Of a stretch of 64,000 nt of DNA, positions 48,905 to 57,711 are shown piece by piece. The position numbers were made by a program, and so were the translations under genes. The stretch is from Agaribacillus aureus. Lineage in GTDB: Bacteria; Bacteroidota; Bacteroidia; Cytophagales; Cyclobacteriaceae. Under the pieces are notes generated by a model, which did not search any database, had not been told where the DNA came from, and saw nothing but the letters and a program-made list of their open reading frames with translations. The DNA is taken from contig JAUJEB010000007.1 in the NCBI GenBank assembly GCA_030442055.1, positions 186,001-250,000 on the forward strand, written 5' to 3'. Position 1 is the stretch's first letter; each line of letters begins with the position of its first letter.

Positions 48905-49786
48905 TTAAGCTTTAGGATGTGCTTGATCAAACACCCGTTTGAGTTTGTCAAGCGAATTATGGGTATAAACTTGCGTGGCTGCCAGGCTGGCATGTCCTAA
49001 GAGATCCTTTACGGCATTTAAATCTGCACCTTTATTTAGCAGATGCGTGGCAAAAGTATGTCTAAGCACGTGGGGACTCTTTTTTTCAACAGTAGTAAAT
49101 ATCGCCAGATACTTTTTAACCACTCTGTAAATCATCATCGGATAACTCTTCCCTCCTTTATCTGTAACGAGAAGATATTCATTCCTGTTGTGGTCAAAAA
49201 GGGAATTTTTTTTATCGAGATAATTTGAAAAAATATTTTTTAAATTCTTCTCAAATGGGATAATTCGTTCTTTGTTTCGCTTACCCAGCACCTTTATTTG
49301 ATGATGAAATAAGTCAATATCAGATTCTTTTAAACCAGTAAGCTCCGACAAGCGAATACCTGTACCATATAACAATTCTAAAATGAGGCGATCCCGCCAG
49401 CCGGCAAAATCATCATCAAACGTGAAATGATCCAGCAACCGTTGCATATCCTCCTCCTGAACGAAATCCGGTAGCTTCTTGGGCGTTTTTAAAACCTTTA
49501 CCTTCGTGGTGGGATCTGTCTGAATGGTACCTTCCTGCAGCAGGTATTTATAAAACGATCTCAATGATACAATTTTGCGGTTGACTGAGCCCGGGTTTAG
49601 ATCCTGCTCCATCAAATGAATAATCCAGGCGCGAATATGATGATAGCTGATATCCTCAAGTGTTACACCCGTAAAGTTATCGGAGATGAATTTTTGGAAT
49701 TGTTTTAGATCGCAATCATAGGAGGTAATGGTATGCTGGCTGTACCTCCGCTCATATGTCAGATATTTTAAAAATGATTGAATCAA
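48905..49786 (-). CDS. xerC: Site-specific tyrosine recombinase (XerC/XerD type)
   Basis: A 293-residue tyrosine recombinase with all catalytic residues: R145 (GTGIRLSELTGL), H239 and R242 (SPHVLRHTFATHLL), H265 (DLLGHASLAATQVY) and nucleophile Y274. The SAM-like N-terminal domain starts FLKYLTYERRYSQHTITSYDCDL. It starts with TTG at 49786; no ATG is in frame before the first helix. It resolves chromosome dimers at dif. The order rpsU, xerC, hpf is conserved in Bacteroidota, so this is the housekeeping recombinase and not a mobile-element integrase. Confidence 0.93.
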   Translation of the reverse strand: MIQSFLKYLTYERRYSQHTITSYDCDLKQFQKFISDNFTGVTLEDISYHHIRAWIIHLMEQDLNPGSVNRKIVSLRSFYKYLLQEGTIQTDPTTKVKVLKTPKKLPDFVQEEDMQRLLDHFTFDDDFAGWRDRLILELLYGTGIRLSELTGLKESDIDLFHHQIKVLGKRNKERIIPFEKNLKNIFSNYLDKKNSLFDHNRNEYLLVTDKGGKSYPMMIYRVVKKYLAIFTTVEKKSPHVLRHTFATHLLNKGADLNAVKDLLGHASLAATQVYTHNSLDKLKRVFDQAHPKA

Positions 49787-49853
49787 ATCAGTACTGCAGT
49801 TAAAGAATTGCTTAGTACTAATTTAGCCATTAATGCCCTAAAAAAATTGACTT

Positions 49854-50048
49854 TTAGTAATTTTCTTTAGCGTACATTTTCTGTCTGTAGGCGGCCTTTA
49901 ATTTTTCAGTCCTTCTGGTAACAGAGTTTTTCTCAAAGTAATTCCTGGCTCTCAATTCTTTCAAAACACCGGTTCTTTCGAATTTCTTTTTAAACCTTTT
50001 CAGCGCCTTTTCTATTGACTCGTTTTCTTTTACATTGATAATTATCAT
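49854..50048 (-). CDS. rpsU: 30S ribosomal protein S21
   Basis: A 64-residue protein from the ATG at 50048 (MIIINVKENESIEKALKRFKKKFERTGVLKELRARNYFEK); the frame runs 12 codons further upstream but the family length and start fix this ATG. It is very basic throughout, ending RQKMYAKENY. S21 sits near the anti-Shine-Dalgarno region of the 30S subunit. In Bacteroidota S21, S18 and S6 help sequester that region, which fits the rarity of Shine-Dalgarno sequences here. A good promoter lies 34 bases upstream. Confidence 0.96.
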   Translation of the reverse strand: MIIINVKENESIEKALKRFKKKFERTGVLKELRARNYFEKNSVTRRTEKLKAAYRQKMYAKENY

Positions 50049-50081
50049 ATCTGCAATACGTTTTTCTAATTTTGCGGGTGG

Positions 50082-50112
50082 CAAAGGTAATTAATATTTT
50101 AATATTATTCAA
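50082..50112 (-). promoter_or_regulatory. Bacteroidota-type promoter of rpsU-xerC-hpf
   Basis: On the minus strand TTG (50112-50110), a 20-base spacer, then TACCTTTG (50089-50082). The predicted leader before rpsU is about 30 bases. Confidence 0.55.
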
Positions 50113-50206
50113 TGCTTATTAAAAATAAATGAGCCAAATTTTTACGGCTTTGCCGTTTGGAATGTCTATATCCTATTCAATATTACCACTTACATCAAAT
50201 GATGTT

Positions 50207-51346
50207 TTAGCGCAGTATTTCTCTGGAAATTACCAGCTTTTGAATTTCAGAAGTACCTTCACCTATAGTACATAATTTTGCGTCCCGGTAATATTTTTCC
50301 GCTGGAAAATCTTTGGTATATCCATAGCCTCCGAAAATTTGCACTGCGTCGTTGGCATTTTGCACTGCTACCTCTGAGGCATAATATTTCGCCATCGCGG
50401 ATTCCTTGCTAACCTTTTTGCCCTCATTTTTTAACGAAGCTGCCTGGAAGGTCAATAATTTCGCGGCCTCTACCTTGGTTGCCATGTCGGCTAGTTTAAA
50501 TGAAATCCCTTGAAATTTAGAGATAGGCTGATTGAATTGTTCCCGTTCCTTCGAATATTTGAGGGCCACATCCAGAGAACCCCATGCAATACCGAGACTT
50601 AACGCCGCTATGGAAATTCTTCCGCCATCCAATACCTTTAGCGACTGGATAAATCCGTCTCCTACTTTCCCTAGAACATTTTCTTTTGGAACTTTGCAAT
50701 GGTCAAATATCAATTCTGCGGTTTCCGAAGCCCTCATACCCAACTTGTCTTCCTTTCTTCCGCCACTGAATCCCGGGTTGCCTCTTTCAACAACAAAGGC
50801 CGTCATTCCGTGTGAGTCACCTGGTTCTCCCGTTCGGGCAATTACCACAGCCACGTCGCCACTAATGCCGTGCGTAATGAAATTTTTTGACCCATTAATA
50901 ATCCAATGGTCTCCCTCCAATACAGCGGTAGTTTTCATATTGCCGGCATCCGATCCTGTATTGGCTTCTGTAAGACCCCAGGCGCCAATCCATTCGCCAC
51001 TAGCTAATTTTGGAAGCCACTTCTGTTTCTGGTTGTCATTGGCAAATTCAAGAATATGGCCTGTGCATAGTGAATTATGAGCAGCCATAGAAAGCCCGAT
51101 GGAACCATCAATTTTGGACAGTTCAGCAATCGCTGTAACATACTCGAGATACCCAAAGCCTGATCCACCATATTCCTGGGGTACCAGAACTCCCATTAGG
51201 CCCAATTCACCAAGTTTTTTAAACAAATCGATCGGGAATTCCTGACTTTCATCCCACTGCATTTTGTATGGTTCTATTTCTTTTTTACCAAGATCACGAA
51301 CCATATCCGCTATCATTCTTTGGTTTTCGCTTTCTTCAAAATTCAT
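50207..51346 (-). CDS. Acyl-CoA dehydrogenase
   Basis: A 379-residue flavoprotein that forms trans-2-enoyl-CoA during beta-oxidation. Conserved blocks: GLMGVLVPQEYGGSGFGYLEY, WGLTEANTGSDAGNMKTTA (FAD/substrate), SKNFITHGISGDVAVVIART and DGGRISIAALSLGIAWGSLDVALKYSKEREQFNQPISKFQGISFKLADM. The C-terminal GGYGYTKDFPAEKYYRDAKLCTIGEGTSEIQ carries the catalytic-base glutamate in EGTSEIQ, as in short- and medium-chain enzymes. Chain-length preference is not resolved. It stands alone with its own promoter and is functionally linked, but not adjacent, to the enoyl-CoA hydratase at 450-1235. Confidence 0.95.
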   Translation of the reverse strand: MNFEESENQRMIADMVRDLGKKEIEPYKMQWDESQEFPIDLFKKLGELGLMGVLVPQEYGGSGFGYLEYVTAIAELSKIDGSIGLSMAAHNSLCTGHILEFANDNQKQKWLPKLASGEWIGAWGLTEANTGSDAGNMKTTAVLEGDHWIINGSKNFITHGISGDVAVVIARTGEPGDSHGMTAFVVERGNPGFSGGRKEDKLGMRASETAELIFDHCKVPKENVLGKVGDGFIQSLKVLDGGRISIAALSLGIAWGSLDVALKYSKEREQFNQPISKFQGISFKLADMATKVEAAKLLTFQAASLKNEGKKVSKESAMAKYYASEVAVQNANDAVQIFGGYGYTKDFPAEKYYRDAKLCTIGEGTSEIQKLVISREILR

Positions 51347-51374
51347 TTCTTAGATTTAAAGTTGTTTACTTGCT

Positions 51375-51406
51375 CAAAAATAGCTAAAAAGAAAAAGTTT
51401 TGCCAA
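51375..51406 (-). promoter_or_regulatory. Bacteroidota-type promoter of acyl-CoA dehydrogenase gene
   Basis: On the minus strand TTG (51406-51404), a 21-base spacer, then TATTTTTG (51382-51375), 29 bases before the ATG. Confidence 0.5.
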
Positions 51407-51619
51407 CTAACATTCGTAAGCTTATTAAAATATTTACGGTTTATTCGGCGTACTTTAATTTTTTTTTTAAAATCGATGTATTCAGCTGATTGTGAAGCAT
51501 GTAACCTGTCATAATTGATTTTAAACGCTTAAAATTTGTAATAATTACCTGTAGAAAATATTAAATAATGATTTAGACCTTACCTCGTTACCTAATTTTG
51601 GAATTTCAGGAACAATTTT

Positions 51620-51652
51620 TTTGGTATTTAACGCTTTAAAAATTTATTTTTG
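51620..51652 (+). promoter_or_regulatory. Bacteroidota-type promoter of the nucleotide-sugar genes
   Basis: TTTG (51620-51623), a 21-base spacer, then TATTTTTG (51645-51652). It leaves a leader of about 130 bases before the first gene, longer than for the other genes in this window. Confidence 0.5.
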
Positions 51653-51789
51653 GCTCTCAAAATCTTCATAAATGTTATTGGAGAAATAATAATTTTCAAA
51701 CATTTGCAACAGCTGATAATTAAAATTCAATTACAACAAGTAATTCTGAGTGAATTATTCTCTTCTGAACAAAATATATGTAATCAAAC

Positions 51790-52734
51790 ATGGCGAAAAA
51801 AAAAGTATTAATCACCGGAGGTGCTGGATTTCTGGGATCTCATCTCTGTGACCGTTTTATTAATGAAGGCTTTGATGTTGTGGCAATGGACAATCTGCTG
51901 ACAGGATCGTTAGATAACATTGAGCATTTAATGGGACTTAAAAATTTTGAATATTATCACTATGATGTGACCAAATTTGTTCATATCCCGGGAGACCTTC
52001 ATTACATACTTCATTTTGCCTCTCCGGCCAGTCCTATCGACTATTTGAAAATGCCTATTCAAACCTTAAAGGTGGGGTCGCTTGGAACGCATAACCTGTT
52101 GGGCCTGGCGTTATCAAAGAATGCCAGAATTTTGGTAGCCTCCACCTCGGAGGTTTATGGTGACCCGCTGGTACACCCACAAACAGAGGAATATTGGGGG
52201 AATGTAAACCCGGTAGGCCCCAGAGGAGTATACGATGAGGCGAAAAGGTTTTTAGAGTCCATTACAATGGCTTATCACACTTACCACAACGTCGAAACAA
52301 GAATTGTGAGAATATTCAATACTTACGGCCCTCGTATGAGACTCGATGATGGCAGGGTATTACCCGCATTTATTGGTCAGGCGTTAAGAGGTGAGGATCT
52401 TACCGTATTTGGCGATGGCAGTCAAACAAGATCATTTTGTTATGTAGATGATCTGGTGGAAGGAATTTACCGGCTATTGATGAGTGATCATCCCTATCCG
52501 GTTAATATAGGTAACCCGGATGAAATCACCATACAGCAATTTGCGGAAGAAATTATTAAGCTTACCGGTACGAATCAAAAGGTAATTTACAAACCTTTAC
52601 CAACTGATGACCCTAAGCAAAGAAAACCAGATACTACCAAAGCCAGGGAGATCCTTGGCTGGGCGCCTAAATTTTCCAGGGCAGAGGGGTTAAAACCCAC
52701 TTATGAGTTTTTCAAACAAAAAATTAAAGGATAA
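51790..52734 (+). CDS. UDP-glucuronate decarboxylase (UDP-xylose synthase) type SDR
   Basis: A 314-residue extended SDR. NAD motif GGAGFLGSH (residues 10-18), then [33 protein letters not shown] and [14 protein letters not shown] with the family-specific E121, the Tyr/Lys pair Y148/K152 in GVYDEAKR, and [37 protein letters not shown] and RMRLDDGRV are the marks of UDP-xylose synthases, which oxidise and decarboxylate UDP-glucuronate. No UDP-glucose dehydrogenase, which would supply the substrate, is in the window. First of four consecutive SDR genes with gaps of 2-9 bases. Confidence 0.88.
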   Translation: MAKKKVLITGGAGFLGSHLCDRFINEGFDVVAMDNLLTGSLDNIEHLMGLKNFEYYHYDVTKFVHIPGDLHYILHFASPASPIDYLKMPIQTLKVGSLGTHNLLGLALSKNARILVASTSEVYGDPLVHPQTEEYWGNVNPVGPRGVYDEAKRFLESITMAYHTYHNVETRIVRIFNTYGPRMRLDDGRVLPAFIGQALRGEDLTVFGDGSQTRSFCYVDDLVEGIYRLLMSDHPYPVNIGNPDEITIQQFAEEIIKLTGTNQKVIYKPLPTDDPKQRKPDTTKAREILGWAPKFSRAEGLKPTYEFFKQKIKG

Positions 52735-52743
52735 TAACTTGAA

Positions 52744-53760
52744 ATGGTAAAGAAAATAATAGTTACAGGAGGTGCCGGTTATATTGGTTCTCATACTGTC
52801 GTACAACTCGTTGAAAGTGGTTATGAACCCATAATCATTGACAACTTCAGCAATGCTGAGCACCGGGTAATGGACAGGTTGGAGACTATTACCGGTCGTC
52901 GTACAAAGTTGTACGAAGGTGATTGTACGGATGAGGACTTCATGCGAAGAGTCATTGAAAAAGAAGGAGACATTGGTGGCGTGATTCATTTTGCGGCTTA
53001 TAAAGCGGTGGGCGAGTCGGTACAAAAACCTTTGGCCTACTACAAAAACAATGTTGACTCTTTGCTGGTTTTACTGGAGTTAATGAAACAATACAATATT
53101 AACAATTTTGTATTCTCTTCATCCTGTACGGTATATGGTCAACCCGACCAGCTGCCGGTAACGGAAGACACGCCTAAAAAGCCTGCCGAATCTCCCTATG
53201 GAAATACCAAGCAGATCTGTGAGGAGATCATCGAAGATTTTGTAGCAAGTGTGGATGACTTTAAGGCAGTTTCATTACGTTATTTTAATCCCATTGGGGC
53301 GCATCCCTCTTCTTTAATCGGTGAACTTCCGTTGGGAGTGCCCAGTAATCTGGTGCCGTTTGTTACCCAAACGGCAGCGGGGTTAAGGGAAAAGCTAACC
53401 GTATTTGGAGAAGATTACAATACGCCTGATGGTACTTGTATCAGGGATTATATTCATGTAGTGGATTTGGCCAAAGCTCATGTTAAGGCCGTGGATTTTA
53501 TCCAAAATTCCGGGGGAACTACACTGAACGAATTATTTAATCTGGGAACCGGAAAAGGGAATAGCGTATTGGAGGTGATAAAGACTTTTGAGAAAGTCAC
53601 CGGAGAAAAATTAAATTTTGAAATTGGGCCTAGACGATCGGGGGACGTAGAACAGGTCTATGCAAGTGTGGATAAATCAAATAAAATTTTAGGGTGGACG
53701 GCTGAGCTGGATTTGGGTCAGGCGTTGAAGGATGCCTGGAATTGGCAAAAAACATTATAG
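52744..53760 (+). CDS. galE: UDP-glucose 4-epimerase
   Basis: A 338-residue GalE that interconverts UDP-glucose and UDP-galactose. NAD motif VTGGAGYIGSHTVVQL, then VIHFAAYKAVGESVQKPLAYYKNNV, FSSSCTVYGQPDQLPVTE (catalytic Ser/Thr), SPYGNTKQICEEII (Tyr/Lys), RYFNPIGAHPSSLIGELPLGVPSNLVPFVTQTA and GDVEQVYASVDKSNKILGW at the end. The AAYKAVGES and IGAHPSSLIGE blocks are GalE-specific. It starts nine bases after the previous gene. Confidence 0.95.
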   Translation: MVKKIIVTGGAGYIGSHTVVQLVESGYEPIIIDNFSNAEHRVMDRLETITGRRTKLYEGDCTDEDFMRRVIEKEGDIGGVIHFAAYKAVGESVQKPLAYYKNNVDSLLVLLELMKQYNINNFVFSSSCTVYGQPDQLPVTEDTPKKPAESPYGNTKQICEEIIEDFVASVDDFKAVSLRYFNPIGAHPSSLIGELPLGVPSNLVPFVTQTAAGLREKLTVFGEDYNTPDGTCIRDYIHVVDLAKAHVKAVDFIQNSGGTTLNELFNLGTGKGNSVLEVIKTFEKVTGEKLNFEIGPRRSGDVEQVYASVDKSNKILGWTAELDLGQALKDAWNWQKTL

Positions 53761-53762
53761 CT

Positions 53763-54824
53763 ATGAGAGAAAATTATCAAAAATTATTAATAACAGGAGG
53801 TGCGGGTTTTATTGGATCCCACGTAGTAAGATTATTTGTAAACAAATACCCACAATGTCAGATATACAATCTGGATCTTTTGACCTATGCCGGAAATCTT
53901 GAAAACCTCAAGGATATTGAGAACAAGCCAAACTATCACTTCGTTAAGGGCGATATTAATGATGCTGGTTTTATCAAGGAATTATTCGAGACAGAAAAGT
54001 TTGATGGTGTTTTACATCTGGCGGCCGAGTCTCATGTAGACAGATCTATTAAAGATCCACTGGCATTTATTCAAACCAATGTGCTGGGTACGGTAAACTT
54101 ATTGAATGCTGCCAAGGATGTCTGGGAGCATAATATGGAACAACATTTATTTTATCATATATCAACCGATGAGGTTTACGGATCGTTAGACAATGGGGGA
54201 TACTTCCTGGAAACCACACCGTACGATCCCCAATCTCCTTACTCGGCCTCCAAGGCAAGTTCTGATCATTTTGTAAGAGCATACCAGAATACCTACAAGT
54301 TGCCGATCGTAGTTTCCAATTGTTCGAATAATTATGGTCCCAACCAATTTCCTGAAAAGCTGATTCCCCTTTTCATTAATAATATCAAAAATAATCTGCC
54401 GCTACCGGTGTATGGAAAAGGGGAAAATGTCAGGGATTGGTTGTATGTTGTTGACCATGCCGGCGCCATAGACCTGATATTCAGCAAAGGGAAGGCCGGA
54501 GAAACTTACAATATTGGCGGGTTTAATGAATGGAAAAATATTGATCTTGTCAAACTTTTGTGCCAGGTCATGGATGAAAAACTGGAAAGAACACCCGGTA
54601 CCTCGGAAGAATTAATTACCTATGTTACCGACAGGGCAGGGCATGACTTAAGATATGCCATTGATGCCGGAAAAGTAATGAAAGAATTGGGATGGCAACC
54701 ATCTTTGCAGTTTGAAGAGGGACTTAGAAAAACGGTGGACTGGTACATAGCCAATACAGCCTGGCTTGATCATGTTACCTCCGGTAGTTATCAGAAATAT
54801 TATCACGAACAATACGGAAATTAA
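53763..54824 (+). CDS. rfbB: dTDP-glucose 4,6-dehydratase
   Basis: A 353-residue RfbB from the ATG at 53763, two bases after the galE stop; a longer frame starting at 53742 would overlap galE. It turns dTDP-glucose into dTDP-4-keto-6-deoxyglucose. Conserved: TGGAGFIGSHVVRLF, AAESHVDRSIKDPLAFIQTNVLGTVNLL, HISTDEVYGSLDNGG (catalytic Thr-Asp-Glu), YSASKASSDHFVRAY and SNCSNNYGPNQFPEKLIPLFI, plus GENVRDWLYVVDH. RfbA, the enzyme before it in the pathway, is encoded 1.3 kb downstream. RfbC and RfbD are not in the window. Confidence 0.95.
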   Translation: MRENYQKLLITGGAGFIGSHVVRLFVNKYPQCQIYNLDLLTYAGNLENLKDIENKPNYHFVKGDINDAGFIKELFETEKFDGVLHLAAESHVDRSIKDPLAFIQTNVLGTVNLLNAAKDVWEHNMEQHLFYHISTDEVYGSLDNGGYFLETTPYDPQSPYSASKASSDHFVRAYQNTYKLPIVVSNCSNNYGPNQFPEKLIPLFINNIKNNLPLPVYGKGENVRDWLYVVDHAGAIDLIFSKGKAGETYNIGGFNEWKNIDLVKLLCQVMDEKLERTPGTSEELITYVTDRAGHDLRYAIDAGKVMKELGWQPSLQFEEGLRKTVDWYIANTAWLDHVTSGSYQKYYHEQYGN

Positions 54825-54826
54825 TA

Positions 54827-55834
54827 ATGTTTGAAAAACCATTTCACAACCAATCATTAGCGTCTTTAACCATATTGGTGACAGGGGGAGCCGGATTTAT
54901 AGGTTCTAACATTGTAGAATATTTATTGAAGTACAATGTGGGTAAAGTAAAAGTGTTGGATAACTTATCAAATGGCTTTCATAAAAATATAGAGCCTTTT
55001 GCCGATAATCCGGCGTTGGAATTTATAGAAGGTGATATCAGGAATCCGGAGGACTGTCAGATGGCCAGCCGCGATTGTGATTATATTTTGCACCAGGCGG
55101 CATTGGGTTCTGTCCCAAGAAGTATTGCCGACCCTATTACCACCAATGCGGTGAACATTGACGGGTTTTTGAATATGCTGGTAGCTGCAAGAGACAACCA
55201 GGTCAAAAGATTTGTTTATGCGGCTTCTTCTTCTACCTACGGCGACAGCAAGCAATTGCCTAAAGTGGAAGCAAATATCGGGAAACCCCTATCTCCTTAT
55301 GCAATCACCAAATATGCCAATGAACTCTACGCGGAGATCTTCGAGAAAACCTATGGGTTAGACTGTGTGGGATTAAGGTATTTTAACGTATTTGGCCCCA
55401 GACAGGACCCTAAAGGCCCTTACTCTGCGGTTATTCCTTTATTTATTGACGCTGTCCTGGAAAACAGGGCGCCAAGTATTAATGGAGACGGTGATCAAAC
55501 CAGGGATTTTACATTTGTAGAAAATGCCGTAGAAGCGAACATCAAAGCGGCCCTGTGTGGAAAGATTGAAAGCAAGGAAAAGGTTTACAACATAGCCTAC
55601 GGCGAGAGTACCTCGTTGAATCAATTACTCGCGGTACTTAAAAATAAAACCGGGGTCAAGTTTGAGGCCGTATATGGACCGGAGAGAGCCGGGGATGTAA
55701 GGGATAGTTTGGCAGATATCAGCAAGGCCAGGCGTGATTTTGACTATGATCCGGCCGTAGATATCAAACAAGGATTGGAGATAACGCTGGATTGGTTTAA
55801 GAATAGCAGGGAATTTATTACCAGGCGTGACTAG
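54827..55834 (+). CDS. UDP-GlcNAc(A) 4-epimerase-like SDR (WbpP/TviC type)
   Basis: A 335-residue extended SDR. NAD motif VTGGAGFIGSNIVEYLL, then DNLSNGFHKNIEPF, LHQAALGSVPRSIADPITTNAVNIDGFLNML, YAASSSTYGDSKQLPKVE, SPYAITKYANELYAEIF, RYFNVFGPRQDPKGPYSAVIPLFI and GDGDQTRDFTFVENAVEANI. The AALGSVPRS and DPxGxYSAVIP blocks are typical of WbpP/TviC epimerases that act on UDP-GlcNAc or UDP-GlcNAcA. The exact substrate is not certain. It follows rfbB after two bases. Confidence 0.85.
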   Translation: MFEKPFHNQSLASLTILVTGGAGFIGSNIVEYLLKYNVGKVKVLDNLSNGFHKNIEPFADNPALEFIEGDIRNPEDCQMASRDCDYILHQAALGSVPRSIADPITTNAVNIDGFLNMLVAARDNQVKRFVYAASSSTYGDSKQLPKVEANIGKPLSPYAITKYANELYAEIFEKTYGLDCVGLRYFNVFGPRQDPKGPYSAVIPLFIDAVLENRAPSINGDGDQTRDFTFVENAVEANIKAALCGKIESKEKVYNIAYGESTSLNQLLAVLKNKTGVKFEAVYGPERAGDVRDSLADISKARRDFDYDPAVDIKQGLEITLDWFKNSREFITRRD

Positions 55835-55893
55835 GTTTTAAGCGATGTCACCTAAGCCTAAGTAAATCAGTTTAAATTAATCATTTTATTATA

Positions 55894-56144
55894 ATGAAAC
55901 CGATATGCTTGCGATAATTATTACATGCGCACCACGAGTCGCTAATTTATGTGGGCGCGTTTAGCAGAAGTGCAAGTGAATGATTAAGGCAGGTATTAAA
56001 GGTCCCATCTGATCAATAAAAACAAATTGTAAACAGATGAAACCGAGCATGGCGTAATCGACACACACTATGTGTCGCGGAGGCGCAAGGGAATGATAAT
56101 AATATGCTAGGTTCCATGTGACCAATGAAAATAAATATAAACAC
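55894..56144 (+). repeat. Degenerate tandem duplication of the rfbA leader
   Basis: Two imperfect copies, 55894-56036 and 56037-56144, each begin ATGAAACCGA and end just before another ATGAAA; the last of these is the rfbA start. Shared blocks include ACCGA-ATG-GCG-TAAT near the start and GCAAG-GAATGAT, AGGT-CCAT-TGA-CAAT-AAAA and AAACA at the end. Each copy holds a hairpin in its first half: GCGC(A)CCAC with GTGGGCGC in copy one, CGACACA (56059-56065) with TGTGTCG (56071-56077) in copy two. The repeated ATGs open tiny frames of 7 and 6 codons (MKPICLR and MKPSMA). It looks like repeated duplication of leader plus start codon. Confidence 0.6.
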
Positions 56145-57011
56145 ATGAAAGGAATAATTTTAGCCGGAGGATCAGGTACTCGCTTACATCCCCTAACCCT
56201 GGTAGTTAGTAAGCAAATGATGCCGGTTTATGATAAACCAATGATTTATTATCCGCTATCAGTGTTAATGATGGCTGGGATCAAAGATATATTGATTATT
56301 TCAACACCTCAGGATATGCCATTGTTTCAGAAATTACTGGGCGATGGGTCGAGATTGGGCTGTAATTTCCAATATGAAGTGCAACCCAAACCTGAAGGCC
56401 TGGCGCAGGCTTTTGTTATCGGAGAGGAATTTATCAGAGGGGACAAGGTTGCATTGATTTTGGGGGATAACATTTTTTATGGAGATGGCCTGGAGGAGCT
56501 GTTGAAAAATAATAACGACCCCGATGGAGGCGTGGTTTTTGCCTACCACGTCAACGATCCCGAAAGGTATGGCGTTGTCGAATTTGATTCCCAGGGGAAG
56601 GTCATATCAATTGAAGAAAAGCCTACGTTAGCTAAATCCAACTATGCCGTGCCAGGGCTATATTTTTATGATAATCAGGTTGTTGAAATTGCCAAAAACC
56701 TGAAACCAAGCGCCAGGGGTGAGTTGGAAATCACGGATGTCAATAAATTTTATCTGCAGGAAGGAAAATTAAAAGTAGGTGTCCTTAGCCGTGGCACCGC
56801 CTGGCTGGATACAGGCACCTTTGCCTCCCTGATGCAGGCAGGCACTTTTGTTCAGGTAATTGAAGAACGTCAGGGACAAAAAATTGGTTGTATCGAGGAA
56901 ACAGCTTTCCGCATGGGATATATCAATGAGGAGCAGCTCAGAAAAATTGCCGAGCCCCTGGTAAAAAGTGGCTACGGTAAATATTTGCTGAACCTTGCCA
57001 AATATCTGTAG
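56145..57011 (+). CDS. rfbA: Glucose-1-phosphate thymidylyltransferase
   Basis: A 288-residue enzyme from the ATG at 56145 ([18 protein letters not shown]); a longer frame starting with GTG at 56118 reads through the leader repeat and is rejected. It makes dTDP-glucose, the substrate of RfbB. Conserved: [11 protein letters not shown] (nucleotide loop), [27 protein letters not shown] (metal site), [24 protein letters not shown] and [18 protein letters not shown]. Length is standard for the short RmlA enzymes. Confidence 0.96.
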   Translation: MKGIILAGGSGTRLHPLTLVVSKQMMPVYDKPMIYYPLSVLMMAGIKDILIISTPQDMPLFQKLLGDGSRLGCNFQYEVQPKPEGLAQAFVIGEEFIRGDKVALILGDNIFYGDGLEELLKNNNDPDGGVVFAYHVNDPERYGVVEFDSQGKVISIEEKPTLAKSNYAVPGLYFYDNQVVEIAKNLKPSARGELEITDVNKFYLQEGKLKVGVLSRGTAWLDTGTFASLMQAGTFVQVIEERQGQKIGCIEETAFRMGYINEEQLRKIAEPLVKSGYGKYLLNLAKYL

Positions 57012-57293
57012 GCTAATATTAGTTCATCAGCTTATATACCGATTCATCCCCCTATTATCACTGTTCATCTGAAATGCCTGTTATAAGTTCAGACAGCTAC
57101 CTACATTTACATTATCAAATTTTATAATAGTCTTAGGGTTTAGCCTTTTTTCTATTAGGCATTGTATCCCTTACTTGTTGAAAGCTTCGGTAAATGTGAG
57201 AGCGAAAAAAGAAGGAGAAAATATAAAAGCACTTTTGTGCAACTTTTATAGTAGTTCAGGCATCTATTGATAAAAAGCTTGAAAGGTAATTTT

Positions 57294-57698
57294 ATGATAA
57301 GAAGAGAAAACATAAGGTTGACAGTTAGCAACATCATATTTCATCTTGAGAAAAGTGATTATGTGATGCTTTCTTCTTATCTGAATGACGCCAAAAAACA
57401 TTATCACTCCTTACCCAACGGTCAAAAACAATTTCAGGAATTTGAATTTAGCATTAGTGAGTTTCTTCTTAATCAATTAAAAGATGGAGAGCAGCACACC
57501 ACTACTGAGCATATATTGAACGCAGTAGCTTCATATGGCTCTTTTTTGAATAAAACAACAGGTAAAGACCATGAGCCTGCCGAGGGTGCAGCCCCCGATG
57601 AAAAGAGAATTTCACCGTCGGGCAAGTTAATTCCTTCTCGTCATAGTTCTTCGAATTTGGTCCTGGGGGTATTATCTATTCTGGGGCTAAGCTTTTAG
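57294..57698 (+). CDS. Small orphan protein, possibly a lone PspC-associated N-terminal domain
   Basis: A 134-residue protein from the ATG at 57294 (MIRRENIRLTVSNIIFHLEKSD); an in-frame TTG nine codons earlier is less likely. The order of elements (NI-strand, FHLEKSDYVMLSSYLNDAKKHY, FSISEFLLNQLKDGEQHTTTEHILNAVASYG) resembles the short domain that precedes PspC in Bacteroidota phage-shock-like proteins. The PspC membrane part is missing, and the protein ends in a Ser/Pro-rich linker and a short hydrophobic tail (SNLVLGVLSILGLSF). It could be a truncated gene, a stand-alone regulator or something else. I could not identify it firmly. Confidence 0.45.
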   Translation: MIRRENIRLTVSNIIFHLEKSDYVMLSSYLNDAKKHYHSLPNGQKQFQEFEFSISEFLLNQLKDGEQHTTTEHILNAVASYGSFLNKTTGKDHEPAEGAAPDEKRISPSGKLIPSRHSSSNLVLGVLSILGLSF

Positions 57699-57711
57699 CC
57701 GTCCAATGACT

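Larger units (their letters stand above)
51347..51789. other. Divergent intergenic region before nucleotide-sugar cluster
   Basis: 443 bases, strongly A+T-rich, between divergent genes. It holds a minus-strand promoter for the acyl-CoA dehydrogenase gene and a plus-strand promoter for the sugar genes (separate entries). A further TAATTTTG at 51593-51600 lacks a partner. No reading frame or RNA gene was seen. Confidence 0.4.

Noticed and set aside
48905-49786. Tyrosine recombinase as a phage or integron integrase
   Set aside because: It sits in the conserved rpsU-xerC-hpf order, has normal XerC length and has no att repeats or phage genes around it.
55835-55893. A third copy of the rfbA leader repeat
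   Set aside because: It shares only the final ATGAAACCG junction; the rest does not align convincingly.
57155-57337. 60-codon minus-strand ORF upstream of the orphan gene
   Set aside because: Low-complexity Leu/Phe-rich frame in A+T-rich sequence with no family resemblance.
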